This document shows positions 26,392-34,712 of a DNA stretch of 64,000 nucleotides, piece after piece. Source of the stretch: CAYRFF01 sp964436125 (lineage in GTDB: Bacteria > Bacteroidota > Bacteroidia > Chitinophagales > Saprospiraceae); NCBI GenBank assembly GCA_964436125.1, contig CAYTBT010000005.1:1-64000 (forward strand), in the 5' to 3' direction. The position numbers and the translations under genes are program-made. The number at the start of each line of letters is the position of its first letter. Positions within the stretch are counted from its first letter, which is position 1. A model generated the notes under the pieces. It searched no databases. It was given only the letters and a program-made list of their open reading frames with translations, and was not told the origin of the DNA.

Positions 26392-28158
26392 TCATAAATC
26401 CTCTGCAAGCCTCAATCCCAGTTCTTTCAACTGACTCTCATCAATCTCTGATGGTGCATCAATCATAACATCACGCCCTTGATTATTCTTCGGGAATGCG
26501 ATAAAATCACGGATTGAATGCTGCCCTGCCATCAATGCAACCAATCTATCGAAGCCGAATGCAATTCCTCCATGTGGCGGCGCTCCGTATCTGAATGCGT
26601 TGAGTAGGAATCCAAATTGTCGTTCGGCCTCCTCGGGCGTAAAGCCGAGCAATCTGAAATTTTTATTCTGTAATTCTCTATCGTGGATTCTGATTGATCC
26701 ACCACCGATCTCAGCACCGTTAAGCACGAGATCATAAGCATCAGCTCTTATACTTTCCAGCACCTCCCTTTCTTCTGAAGAAAACTTGGCAACATCTTCC
26801 CGTTTAGGTGAAGTAAACGGATGATGCATCGCATAGAATCGCTCGGATTCTTCATCCCACTCAAGAAGTGGAAAATCTATCACCCACAGCGGCTTAAAGT
26901 CATCGGATCTGCGCAAGCCGAGGAGAGTTCCCATCTCGAGACGCAATTCTCCGAGCTGCCTCTGAGTAGCCTTTTTCTCACCACTGAGCACAAGTAAAGT
27001 ATCGCCCTTCTTTCCACCGACAGCTTGAATACATTCTTTCAGAAAATCGTCCTCATAAAATTTCCCGACTGTCGATTTTATGCTATCGTCGCTCTTCCAC
27101 ATAATGTAAACGAGGCCCTTCGCACCGATCTGCGGCCGACATACCCATTTTGTCAGCTTTTTCATATCCTTATTGGAATAATTGTCTGCTATTTCGCTTA
27201 CGCAAATGCCCAGTACACTTTCCGCATTATCAAATACCTTAAAGCCCTGTCCCTGCATCATTGAATTGAGGTCTTGAATCTCCATCCCAAATCGGATATC
27301 GGGTTTATCCGAGCCGTACTTTGCCATTGCTTCATCGTAAGTCATCCGAGGGAAATCCGCTAAGTCGATATCGTGAATAGCGCGGAATAAATACTTTGTT
27401 AAACCTTCAAATGTCTTTAAAATTTCCTCTTGATCTACATAGGACATTTCACAATCAATCTGAGTAAATTCCGGTTGCCTATCAGCTCGCAAGTCCTCGT
27501 CACGGAAGCATTTTACAAGTTGAAAATACTTATCAAATCCCGAGACCATCAACAACTGCTTAAAGGTCTGTGGAGACTGTGGCAATGCATAAAATTGCCC
27601 TTTGTGCATACGCGATGGCACGACGAAGTCCCTCGCTCCTTCCGGTGTGCTTTTAATGAGGACAGGTGTTTCAATCTCCAGAAATCCTTCCTCGCTGAGA
27701 TACTTCCGCACTTCCTGCGCTACACGCGAGCGAAAAATAATATTGGATTGTATGTTTTCCCTCCTTAAATCAAGATAACGATACTTCATCCGTAATTCTT
27801 CACCTCCATCCGTCTCCTCGGTAATGGTAAAAGGTGGGGTATCAGATGCGCTGAGCACCTCGAGTTCCGAAACTTCAATTTCTATATCTCCGGTAGGCAT
27901 ATCGGGATTCTTTGAGCTACGCTCAATGACATTGCCTTTAATGTGAATAACAAATTCACGACCGAGTTTCCGCGCCTGCGTACAGAGCTCTGCATCAGTT
28001 TCCATATTGAAAACCAGTTGTGTAATTCCATATCTGTCCCGCAAATCGACAAATGTCATTCCACCGAGATCGCGCCCTTTGGCTACCCAACCACTCAATT
28101 CTACTATTTCATCCTTATTTTCAATGCGTAATTGTCCGCAATTATGCGTTCTATACAT
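26392..28158 (-). CDS. aspS: aspartyl-tRNA synthetase
   Basis: The 588-aa product charges tRNA-Asp. It has the N-terminal OB-fold anticodon domain (VELSGWVAKGRDLGGMTFVDLRDRYGITQLVF). The class II core follows: motif 2 region FRDEDLRADRQPEFTQID, then the bacterial insertion, then motif 3 GAPPHGGIAFGFDRLVALMAG. Length is normal for the bacterial type. It appears monocistronic, with about 500 bp to the nor operon upstream. Confidence 0.97.
   Translation of the reverse strand: MYRTHNCGQLRIENKDEIVELSGWVAKGRDLGGMTFVDLRDRYGITQLVFNMETDAELCTQARKLGREFVIHIKGNVIERSSKNPDMPTGDIEIEVSELEVLSASDTPPFTITEETDGGEELRMKYRYLDLRRENIQSNIIFRSRVAQEVRKYLSEEGFLEIETPVLIKSTPEGARDFVVPSRMHKGQFYALPQSPQTFKQLLMVSGFDKYFQLVKCFRDEDLRADRQPEFTQIDCEMSYVDQEEILKTFEGLTKYLFRAIHDIDLADFPRMTYDEAMAKYGSDKPDIRFGMEIQDLNSMMQGQGFKVFDNAESVLGICVSEIADNYSNKDMKKLTKWVCRPQIGAKGLVYIMWKSDDSIKSTVGKFYEDDFLKECIQAVGGKKGDTLLVLSGEKKATQRQLGELRLEMGTLLGLRRSDDFKPLWVIDFPLLEWDEESERFYAMHHPFTSPKREDVAKFSSEEREVLESIRADAYDLVLNGAEIGGGSIRIHDRELQNKNFRLLGFTPEEAERQFGFLLNAFRYGAPPHGGIAFGFDRLVALMAGQHSIRDFIAFPKNNQGRDVMIDAPSEIDESQLKELGLRLAEDL
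27196..27207 (+). repeat. 12-bp dispersed motif, site 8
   Basis: Inside aspS; read in frame ICVS on the coding strand. Confidence 0.75.
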
Positions 28159-28590
28159 ATATCTTATATTTTTGCTTTACCAGCCGCTAAAGTAAAGATA
28201 TTATAGCTGAAAGTACATAGGCAATCCAATTAATTGCCTTCAAGGGATAAACAATGGAAATAATCAATGCAATTCATCTATTCCTCTCAATCAATGCAGG
28301 AGACATAGCAGTAGCTGTAAATTCAGCTCGGAACACTCGTGATTCAATTCCGGAAAGAAAACAAGATTTGAGGGGATTTTCCCATAGGAATAACTGCCCA
28401 ATACGCATAAGCGATTGAAGTATCCTCCAGATGAAGTGGAGACGAGTTCAATAGTCGTTCATCGACCATTGAAAAAGAAGCTGCCTGAAGCAGGCTTAAA
28501 ATCGGCCATTGCCTTGAGGGCGATGCAGTGGATAGACTCTGTAAAAATCCAAGGGAAATTAAGATATCCCAAGCCATCGGCATAAAACTT
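28159..28590. other. gap without recognised gene between aspS and norB
   Basis: I find no credible gene. A minus-strand open frame of 79 codons (28344-28583) has no recognisable features. A short hairpin, GCCTGAAGCAGGC, lies near 28480. Confidence 0.5.
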
Positions 28591-28623
28591 CATTGCCCAT
28601 GACAAGAGATGTCACAGGCAATG
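28591..28623 (-). terminator. hairpin after the nor operon
   Basis: CATTGCC and GGCAATG, plus inner TGACA and TGTCA, form a two-part stem with symmetric CA/CA mismatches. On the minus strand it is followed by AAGTTTTA, a weak T-tract. It lies 50 bp after the norB stop. Confidence 0.55.
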
Positions 28624-28672
28624 AAAATCAATCAATAAAATACCACTATAGTCCCCTAAAGACTATGTAAAC

Positions 28673-30589
28673 TCAATTGAGTTTTCCTATTTTAGCTTTC
28701 CAATTTTCCGGGCCGCGTTCTATATCTTCCCAGACAAAATTCTGGCTACCTATTGCTTCATACATCGCCAGGTGCTTTGGTTTCAAACTATGATTCCCTT
28801 TTAAAATAATCGCTTGTCCGTATGAAAGCTCATTAAAGGTCTCAAATATATGTCTATCAGCATCTTGCCCATTTTCATTCAAGTCAATAATCTCCCATTC
28901 TTCCTCCGGAGTATGGTGAAACACATGAAGCAATTGCTGTCTCTGCTCAAATGCGTTTAAAAATCGCGATGCAAATACTATCGTGAGAATAAATAGTCCC
29001 GGATATCCTATAAATAACATCAAGATATACGGTATAGTCGGATCTCCAGCCCGTACGCTTTCAAGGTTAAATGAAAATACTCCCGCAGTAATTACAAGCC
29101 CAAAGAACCATAATCCTGCCACCCATAAGGTAAATTCAAATGGCGACATTGCTTTCCTCCAGCGACTTATCTTGCTTGGGGAAGCGACATTGGAGTTTAG
29201 GGCCTTTCTTTCACGATCTGAAATCTCCCTACTCTTCAATGTCGTTAAATCATAAATCATCACGATACCACCAAGGATAAATATCACAGCACTTAATCCG
29301 AGAAGTGCATAACCGGTTGACATTGCCGGGCGTACGTGATGTCCCCACCAGTCGAGTCCCAATATGCGATAGACGTATATCTCCTTGGTCCCACCATAGG
29401 AGAAACTATACACTATACCTATGAGTCCACTGAAGAGAAGCCAGTACCCGAGCTTGGATAGTTTATCTTTAAATGTATCAATCCCTTTTATCTGTCGCAC
29501 CGCTTCATAAGCTGCTCCGATCACAAGAAGTCCAAATGCCCCGAATAATGCCATGTGGCCATGTGACGCAGTCAACCAGGTACCATGCTCCCAGATATTT
29601 GCGTAAGCCATCGTCATAGAAAAGCCTAGAATACCCGCACCGACTGACTCAAATAGCGCAGAACCAAAGAGGAAATAAAAAGCGGCTTTATTTTTAATCG
29701 GTGTTACTCCGTGCTTTTCATCCAGATAAACATGCCAGATACAGAATATCAATGGCAATGGTTCAAGTGCACTGAAAAGCGATCCCCAGAACTGCCAGAA
29801 TGCAGGCGTCCCTATCCAGAAGTAGTGGTGAGAATTCCCGATGAGTCCGCTGAGGATAACAAGACTTACTCCCCAGAAAACAGCAAATCCAACTTCCTTC
29901 TTATGCGCTCCGAAGAACTTGTGCAAGAGAAATCCGATCAGGGTAATATGAATAATTTCCCAGACCGCTTCAACCCAATAGTGCACCACATACCAGCGGA
30001 AATATTCCTGTGTATCGAGATTGGTCGATGGGACCAGTGAGAATATCCACACCGCCGCAAGTCCTACGGCACCGATAGCCAGTCCCCAGTGAAGTTCATT
30101 CCACTCTTTCACTTTTCTCGGGAACATGTGAATCGTTAAATAAGCAAATATTGAAAAGGCAATAAGAAATAATATATGACTTACCCTTCCTGCTTCCAGA
30201 AATTCTTTCCCCTGTTGCAGCCATGGAGTATTACCTACCCATCCTCCTTCTCCTTCTTGTGCTAGAGGTAAGGTTGCAGCAGTCCAGAATACCGTTATCC
30301 ATAAGGCAATAAATAAAAATTGTATTATCCATTTATGTTTTACCTCTCGTTTCCCAAGCAATGGTCCGACAAATAATATCGTACCTATAAACCCTGTGAC
30401 AATCCATACTATACCCATATTCAAGTGGAATGCCCTTGCAACGTTAAAATTAATTATCCCTTGTAATAATGTGGGATCCATCTGTTGAAGCGCAAGCAAT
30501 AAACCGAAGAGAATCTGAATGCTGAAAAAGACCAGCATCGTCATAAAAAAGCGGAAGGAATACCGTTGTGTTTTATACTGAATTTCCAT
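28673..30589 (-). CDS. norB: nitric oxide reductase large subunit fused to a DUF2249 domain
   Basis: NorB reduces 2 NO to N2O at a heme b3/FeB centre in the inner membrane. The 638-aa protein has H55, H203, E207, E211, H254-H255, E276, H343 and H345. These are the heme and FeB ligands and essential Glu residues of cNOR, shifted by about 4-5 from the Pseudomonas numbering I recall. After the usual 12-helix core there are two further membrane segments. A soluble C-terminal part (about 560-638: EEWEIIDLNEN, then RHIFETFNEL, GQAIILKGNH, WEDIERGPENW) matches DUF2249. Most NorB proteins end about 170 residues earlier. It begins 5 bp after norC. Confidence 0.9.
   Translation of the reverse strand: MEIQYKTQRYSFRFFMTMLVFFSIQILFGLLLALQQMDPTLLQGIINFNVARAFHLNMGIVWIVTGFIGTILFVGPLLGKREVKHKWIIQFLFIALWITVFWTAATLPLAQEGEGGWVGNTPWLQQGKEFLEAGRVSHILFLIAFSIFAYLTIHMFPRKVKEWNELHWGLAIGAVGLAAVWIFSLVPSTNLDTQEYFRWYVVHYWVEAVWEIIHITLIGFLLHKFFGAHKKEVGFAVFWGVSLVILSGLIGNSHHYFWIGTPAFWQFWGSLFSALEPLPLIFCIWHVYLDEKHGVTPIKNKAAFYFLFGSALFESVGAGILGFSMTMAYANIWEHGTWLTASHGHMALFGAFGLLVIGAAYEAVRQIKGIDTFKDKLSKLGYWLLFSGLIGIVYSFSYGGTKEIYVYRILGLDWWGHHVRPAMSTGYALLGLSAVIFILGGIVMIYDLTTLKSREISDRERKALNSNVASPSKISRWRKAMSPFEFTLWVAGLWFFGLVITAGVFSFNLESVRAGDPTIPYILMLFIGYPGLFILTIVFASRFLNAFEQRQQLLHVFHHTPEEEWEIIDLNENGQDADRHIFETFNELSYGQAIILKGNHSLKPKHLAMYEAIGSQNFVWEDIERGPENWKAKIGKLN
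29597..29608 (-). repeat. 12-bp dispersed motif, site 9
   Basis: Inside norB; coding strand GCT TAC GCA AAT gives AYAN. Confidence 0.75.
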
Positions 30590-30594
30590 CTTGA

Positions 30595-31566
30595 TTATTT
30601 TTGAGATTTAATGAATTCAATGATATTACTGAGCTCCTCTTCTGATACAATCCCTTCATAAGCAGGCATAACACCTTCTGGAAAACCCTCTACAACTTCA
30701 TCGCTCGGTGATAAAATAGAGCGACGGAGATAACTTGAGTCGATTTCAACTGTCTCTCCTGTTGTCAATTTTACAGAAGAACCATAAATGCCCTTAAAAC
30801 TCGGCCCTATCTTTACACTACCATCTGTAGAATGGCAGGCCATACAACCGAGATTTGTGGCAAGTTCCTCGCCTAGGGCAGCAGGTGAGGCGGTACCACT
30901 TGATCCGCCTGCACCTTCAGTGCTTCCCACAGCGCCGGATACAGATCCGACGAGATGTAATCCACTTTCAGTTTCCAGTTTCCTTTTCATATTCTCCACG
31001 ATATTCTCATTGGCAATGACCTTCGGAGGCCAACCACCGGTTTTTATCTTGGATGTATACTTCAGAAACGCAATTAAGGCGCTTATCTCCTCAGATGTAA
31101 AGCGTAAATTGGGCATCAGTGCCGCAACTCCACCTCGGTTCTCGACCCGTTTCTTTGCTCCCGGGTATTTCTCGAGATATGTATCGATATCTCCTATTTC
31201 CGTTTCTCCCGATCCTAGCAGGTCTAGTAGTTGAAGATTAACAACTGCCTTAGGTGGATAACTCGCCGGTGAACCGAGATAGGCTTTCAACCATGCCGGC
31301 CCGGTTTCCTCATAAATCTTAGTTAAATCCGGTGCAAAGTATGCTCCATTCCCCACTATCGTATGACAATCCATACAATTAAAGGACTGGAATACCTGCT
31401 TCCCTTTTAATGCTGATTGGCCCTCAAAATATACTTGTTGTGTATCAGGACGACCGCGTTCCTCAGATTTCATAAATGAAAAAATACTGAGTACTATCCA
31501 TATAGCTATCATGATGAATATCGTCCATTTAGCTATTTTCCGTGCTTTCTTGTCAAATTCATTCAT
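30595..31566 (-). CDS. norC: NorC with an additional cytochrome c domain
   Basis: The 323-aa protein has one membrane anchor (13-32) and a NorC-type heme c domain with CMDCH at 64-68 and ALMPNLRF, whose Met151 is probably the axial ligand. A Gly/Ser-rich linker (about 205-230) leads to a second cytochrome c domain with CMACH at 241-245 and GVMPAYEGI. That second domain resembles the heme c domain attached to cytochrome oxidase subunit II (SPSDEVVEGF and EELSNIIEFIKS). NorC is normally about 150 aa with one heme, so this is a diheme fusion supplying electrons to NorB. It overlaps the preceding small gene by 8 nt. Confidence 0.88.
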   Translation of the reverse strand: MNEFDKKARKIAKWTIFIMIAIWIVLSIFSFMKSEERGRPDTQQVYFEGQSALKGKQVFQSFNCMDCHTIVGNGAYFAPDLTKIYEETGPAWLKAYLGSPASYPPKAVVNLQLLDLLGSGETEIGDIDTYLEKYPGAKKRVENRGGVAALMPNLRFTSEEISALIAFLKYTSKIKTGGWPPKVIANENIVENMKRKLETESGLHLVGSVSGAVGSTEGAGGSSGTASPAALGEELATNLGCMACHSTDGSVKIGPSFKGIYGSSVKLTTGETVEIDSSYLRRSILSPSDEVVEGFPEGVMPAYEGIVSEEELSNIIEFIKSQK

Positions 31567-31801
31567 GGTGATGGTGATGTTCTTCTTCTAAATGTTTTTT
31601 CTCATGGGTCGATAACACTTCAATCGCCCACACAAATGCCCATACGACAAATAGACTAATTACAAAGCCTACTATATAGTATATTATCCACGCCTCCACT
31701 GAGTCACCGAAAAAGGTGTTCCCAAATGTCCACGGTGTGGATATCAAGACAAAAAAGGTGTTTAGTACGATTGAAATTACAATAATCTGCCGCCTAGACA
31801 T
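31559..31801 (-). CDS. small two-helix membrane protein with His-rich tail, nor operon
   Basis: The 80-aa product has two hydrophobic segments (about 6-23 and 40-62) and a cytoplasm-side tail EKKHLEEEHHHHHE with five consecutive histidines. I do not recognise the family. Its position as the first gene of the nor operon, overlapping norC by 8 nt, suggests an accessory role in assembly or metal handling of the reductase. The His run may bind metal, which is inference. Confidence 0.7.
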   Translation of the reverse strand: MSRRQIIVISIVLNTFFVLISTPWTFGNTFFGDSVEAWIIYYIVGFVISLFVVWAFVWAIEVLSTHEKKHLEEEHHHHHE

Positions 31802-32029
31802 AGTTTTTAAGCTTTAATTGTCCCGGTTTCCCCAGCTTTTTACCGCAGGGTCTTCCTTTAATAAAATTCCCTCTTCCTTTCTGAAGAGCTCTGTGCTTGC
31901 TCTATTTCAATGAATAGTACACATCATCCCCGCACATCACTCACGCTTCTCTGTTTCCCTTCCATTTTTCTTCCCGTACTTTTAATGGACTTCTCTGTAT
32001 CTGTGGTAAATATACTATTTATTCTATTG

Positions 32030-32045
32030 CGGACAAATTTATCCG
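32030..32045 (-). promoter_or_regulatory. palindromic operator over the nor operon -7 box
   Basis: CGGACAAATTTATCCG is a 16-bp near-perfect palindrome. On the minus strand its centre contains TAAATTTG, a TAnnTTTG -7 box (32034-32041), about 230 nt before the first nor gene. A regulator bound here would block transcription. The identity of the regulator, an NO sensor for example, is not shown. Confidence 0.5.
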
Positions 32046-32178
32046 AAATATTTTAAAAAAATTATTCCTTGGGACTAGTTCGCTTATCATAGTTTATTGT
32101 ATGGACATAGGTCTTTACCTTCTCTGTTATCTTCGGTGATAGAAAAACTTGCCGTTTCATCCTATGATTAAACATTTA

Positions 32179-32190
32179 GCTTCCGCAAAT
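32179..32190 (+). repeat. 12-bp dispersed motif, site 10
   Basis: Intergenic GCTTCCGCAAAT, upstream of the nor promoter. Confidence 0.75.
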
Positions 32191-32199
32191 ACCCACAAC

Positions 32200-32231
32200 A
32201 ATCAGTATTTCAGTACAGGTATTTACTGATT
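32200..32231. other. inverted repeat in the 31.8-32.5 kb gap
   Basis: AATCAGTA and TACTGATT arms, perfectly complementary, are separated by 16 nt. There is no T-tract. Apart from this, the nor operator and motif site 10, I see nothing in the 737-bp gap 31802-32538. Confidence 0.4.
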
Positions 32232-32538
32232 ACTCAATATACAAGGACAATATAATAATTTGATGGGAATAATTTAAATATTAAGGCAAATACGAATACA
32301 ATTCTGCATGAACCGCAATCCACCTTCTTCATTTCCTATAAAAATCAGCTAAGGAAACAAGAAAATAGTTTATGCATCCAGAGATATGTGTAAACTATAA
32401 ATAAATAGTTGGGAGATTGTAGAAAAAGCACAGATGGATAAGCCGTAGCACTACTTAATCCTTTATTTAAGCTTGAACACCTACTTATTATTAAGAGAAT
32501 GCTTAAAGAATATCTATTCCAATGAACAATTCAGAAAC

Positions 32539-33069
32539 TCACCCTTTATTCAGTTCGCTCTGTGCTTCCTCACTGATGGCATACAATGCTTTATCGAGGG
32601 GATCTTGCCCTCTTTCTTCCATTTCAGCATACAGCTTATCGATAAATTCATTGATTCCTCCATCTTTGGTTTTGCTAGCAGCAAGTTGAAGGATGGTAAT
32701 TGTCTGAGTCTTGGCAAGTTTTATGATTTCCCAGAGTTGATGAGACACATAGATCTGCTGAGTAATATTGTGATCAAATTCCTGCCTGATAGCAACAATC
32801 ATAGCATTTTTTAAGTCTTCTACAGTCGATTCATCCGAGCCTAAGCGGATTATGAGCTTATCAATCTTTATCCTCTCGCAGAATAGTGCAAGGCGTTCAT
32901 ACGCACTTATCTTTGAAGGATTGGCTTTTTCCTTTGCTAGTGATGCGCTGAGCTTCATATTTACAAGATTCTCTTCCTTTTTGCGGTATTCTCTCATGAG
33001 AAAATACACCGTAAGAAATACGATAAGCGCAGGAATTGTAACCTTAATTATTTCCAAAAATACTTCCAT
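32539..33069 (-). CDS. membrane-anchored coiled-coil protein (DUF7935-like)
   Basis: The 176-aa product has one N-terminal membrane segment (MEVFLEIIKVTIPALIVFLTVYFLM), then a charged helix (EYRKKEENLVNMKL) and a cytoplasmic helical domain with ISAYERLALFCERI and EFDHNITQQIYVSHQLWEII. It resembles a small Bacteroidota membrane family that I recall as DUF7935; function unknown. ATG 33069 was chosen, since a -7 box lies 6 nt before it and the extension upstream covers that promoter. It diverges from the DUF4126 gene. Confidence 0.6.
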   Translation of the reverse strand: MEVFLEIIKVTIPALIVFLTVYFLMREYRKKEENLVNMKLSASLAKEKANPSKISAYERLALFCERIKIDKLIIRLGSDESTVEDLKNAMIVAIRQEFDHNITQQIYVSHQLWEIIKLAKTQTITILQLAASKTKDGGINEFIDKLYAEMEERGQDPLDKALYAISEEAQSELNKG

Positions 33070-33075
33070 TAAGGG

Positions 33076-33083
33076 CAAAATTA
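33076..33083 (-). promoter_or_regulatory. -7 box of the coiled-coil protein gene
   Basis: The minus strand reads TAATTTTG, 6 nt before the ATG at 33069, implying a leaderless or near-leaderless mRNA and fixing the start codon. Confidence 0.55.
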
Positions 33084-33220
33084 AGAAAGTGTGGGCAAAT
33101 CGGGAAATGCCGGAGAGAACTTTCCTTATTCTCGTCCTGTCTTCCTCCACTTCTGCTGTGGAACTTCTTTTCTATAAGGCTGTGTTGATACAACGATACA
33201 ATCACATATCGAGAAGATTT

Positions 33221-33817
33221 ATGGAAGAAAATATTTTTATGCTACTCTTTTCTTTTTGCCTTGGGATAGGTCTGGCGGCATCTGTAGGTTTCCGCGTTTT
33301 CCTCCCTTTGCTTGTTCTGAGTATAGCAACGCACTATGGATATGAGTTGAATGAACAATGGAGCTGGCTGGGAAGCTGGACAGCAATCACTGTTCTAGGT
33401 GTTGCTGCCATTGCAGAAATATGTGCGTACTACATCCCTATAATTGACAATGCACTCGACACCATTTCTGTACCACTAGCAGGTATCGCCGGTACTTTTT
33501 TGATGGCAATTTCACTTACCGGCATAGATTCAGAGCTTATTCTGTGGGCACTGGCAATCATTGCAGGCGGCGGAACTGCTGCAGCAATAAAAGGAAGCGT
33601 AGCAAGTGGAAGAATTGCATCATCGGTATCTACGCTAGGAATGGGGAATTTTATTATAAGTTCTCTTGAGAACATCCTATCCTTTCTCCTGAGTGTACTT
33701 TCCTTCTTTTTCCCGCTTATTGCTTTCCTTGCAGTAGCATTCATATTTATAGGTATATTTAAAGGCTGGAATTTCCTGACCGGCCATTCGCAGAAGAGTA
33801 GCTCAAGGAGTACATGA
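33221..33817 (+). CDS. DUF4126 family membrane protein
   Basis: The 198-aa protein has five or six hydrophobic helices and the DUF4126 hallmarks: GLAASVGFRVFLPLL near the N-terminus, YYIPIIDNALDTISVPLAGIAGT, and a Gly/Ala-rich GGGTAAAIKGSVASGRI. The frame is open further upstream, but that part is the reverse side of the coiled-coil protein gene. ATG 33221 is the natural start, with ATG 33239 as an alternative. Function unknown. Confidence 0.7.
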   Translation: MEENIFMLLFSFCLGIGLAASVGFRVFLPLLVLSIATHYGYELNEQWSWLGSWTAITVLGVAAIAEICAYYIPIIDNALDTISVPLAGIAGTFLMAISLTGIDSELILWALAIIAGGGTAAAIKGSVASGRIASSVSTLGMGNFIISSLENILSFLLSVLSFFFPLIAFLAVAFIFIGIFKGWNFLTGHSQKSSSRST

Positions 33818-33857
33818 TCAGCTTTATTATTTCCATTACACTTCAGCTCGCCTCTAT

Positions 33858-34610
33858 TTATCGCCGGCACATCATCCCTTCATAAAAGCATATTCCTGCA
33901 GCTACGCTCACATTAAGGCTTTCCATATCACCTATCTGTGGTATCAAGAACTTCTCATCAGCCTGTCGATTAATTTCACGTGTAATCCCGGCCCCTTCTG
34001 AGCCAAGAACGATTGCAACAGGTCGTTTCCAATCAAGCTGTCGCAACTCTTTCTCAGAACCCACATCGGCTGAATAGATGAGCAATCCCATTTCTTTTAA
34101 ATCCGATATGATATTCACAAGCGATGGTGCTCGGCATACCGGCAAGCGAGCGAGTGCACCTGCCGATGTTTTCATTGCGAGGTCATTTATTGCTGCTGAA
34201 CCTGATGCTGCTATGAGCAAGCCATGTACACCAAAAAATTCAGCAGACCTTGCAATCGCACCGAAATTTCTCACGTCAGTCACTCCGTCCAAGATGCCTA
34301 TCAGGGGCATCTCACCACGTTCAAATGCCTGAAATATCACATCTCTGACATCGTAATAGGTGATCTGGGCAATCTGTGCAAGGAGACCTTGATGATTGGC
34401 CTTTGTCATCCGCTGTAGCGTAGCTTCCGGAACTACTTTCAGCGGAATGCCTATTTTCTTGCAAGTCTTCCTTATTTTCTTTTCTACCGGTCCTTTTATT
34501 GCTTTATCAATAAAGACTTTCTCGATAGAAAGGCCATCTTCCAGCGCATCCATCACTGGTTTTCTCCCAATAAGTAATTTAAAATCCGTCTGCTTTTTCC
34601 TTTTTCCCAT
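33858..34610 (-). CDS. rlmB: SpoU/TrmH-family rRNA 2'-O-methyltransferase (RlmB-like)
   Basis: The 250-aa protein has an N-terminal substrate-binding domain (IGRKPVMDAL and TKANHQGLLAQI) and the SPOUT methyltransferase knot with its motifs LDGVTDVRNFGAIARSAEFFG, IVLGSEGAGI and ESLNVSVAAGI. These match RlmB, which methylates G2251 of 23S rRNA; other TrmH-like targets cannot be excluded. A -7-like box lies 4 nt before the ATG. Confidence 0.85.
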   Translation of the reverse strand: MGKRKKQTDFKLLIGRKPVMDALEDGLSIEKVFIDKAIKGPVEKKIRKTCKKIGIPLKVVPEATLQRMTKANHQGLLAQIAQITYYDVRDVIFQAFERGEMPLIGILDGVTDVRNFGAIARSAEFFGVHGLLIAASGSAAINDLAMKTSAGALARLPVCRAPSLVNIISDLKEMGLLIYSADVGSEKELRQLDWKRPVAIVLGSEGAGITREINRQADEKFLIPQIGDMESLNVSVAAGICFYEGMMCRR

Positions 34611-34614
34611 GTTG

Positions 34615-34622
34615 TAAATGTA
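34615..34622 (-). promoter_or_regulatory. -7-like box of rlmB
   Basis: The minus strand reads TACATTTA, one base from the TAnnTTTG consensus, 4 nt before the rlmB ATG. Confidence 0.4.
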
Positions 34623-34628
34623 CGATTC

Positions 34629-34640
34629 ATTTGCGAAAGC
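34629..34640 (-). repeat. 12-bp dispersed motif, site 11
   Basis: ATTTGCGAAAGC on the plus strand, between rlmB and the SLC13 gene; the only site with T at the variable position. Confidence 0.7.
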
Positions 34641-34712
34641 ACCTCAAGAGAAAAAATTCATTGTTCTATCATTTTTATTTCTCAATGTGGGAGGGAATCT
34701 TTATCTTCCGTC

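Noticed and set aside
28344..28583. 79-codon minus-strand frame between norB and aspS
   Set aside because: No recognisable features, no promoter box and no coupling to a neighbour.
32852..33220. 123-codon upstream extension of the DUF4126 gene
   Set aside because: It is antisense to the coiled-coil protein gene and its promoter; the DUF4126 homology begins at ATG 33221.
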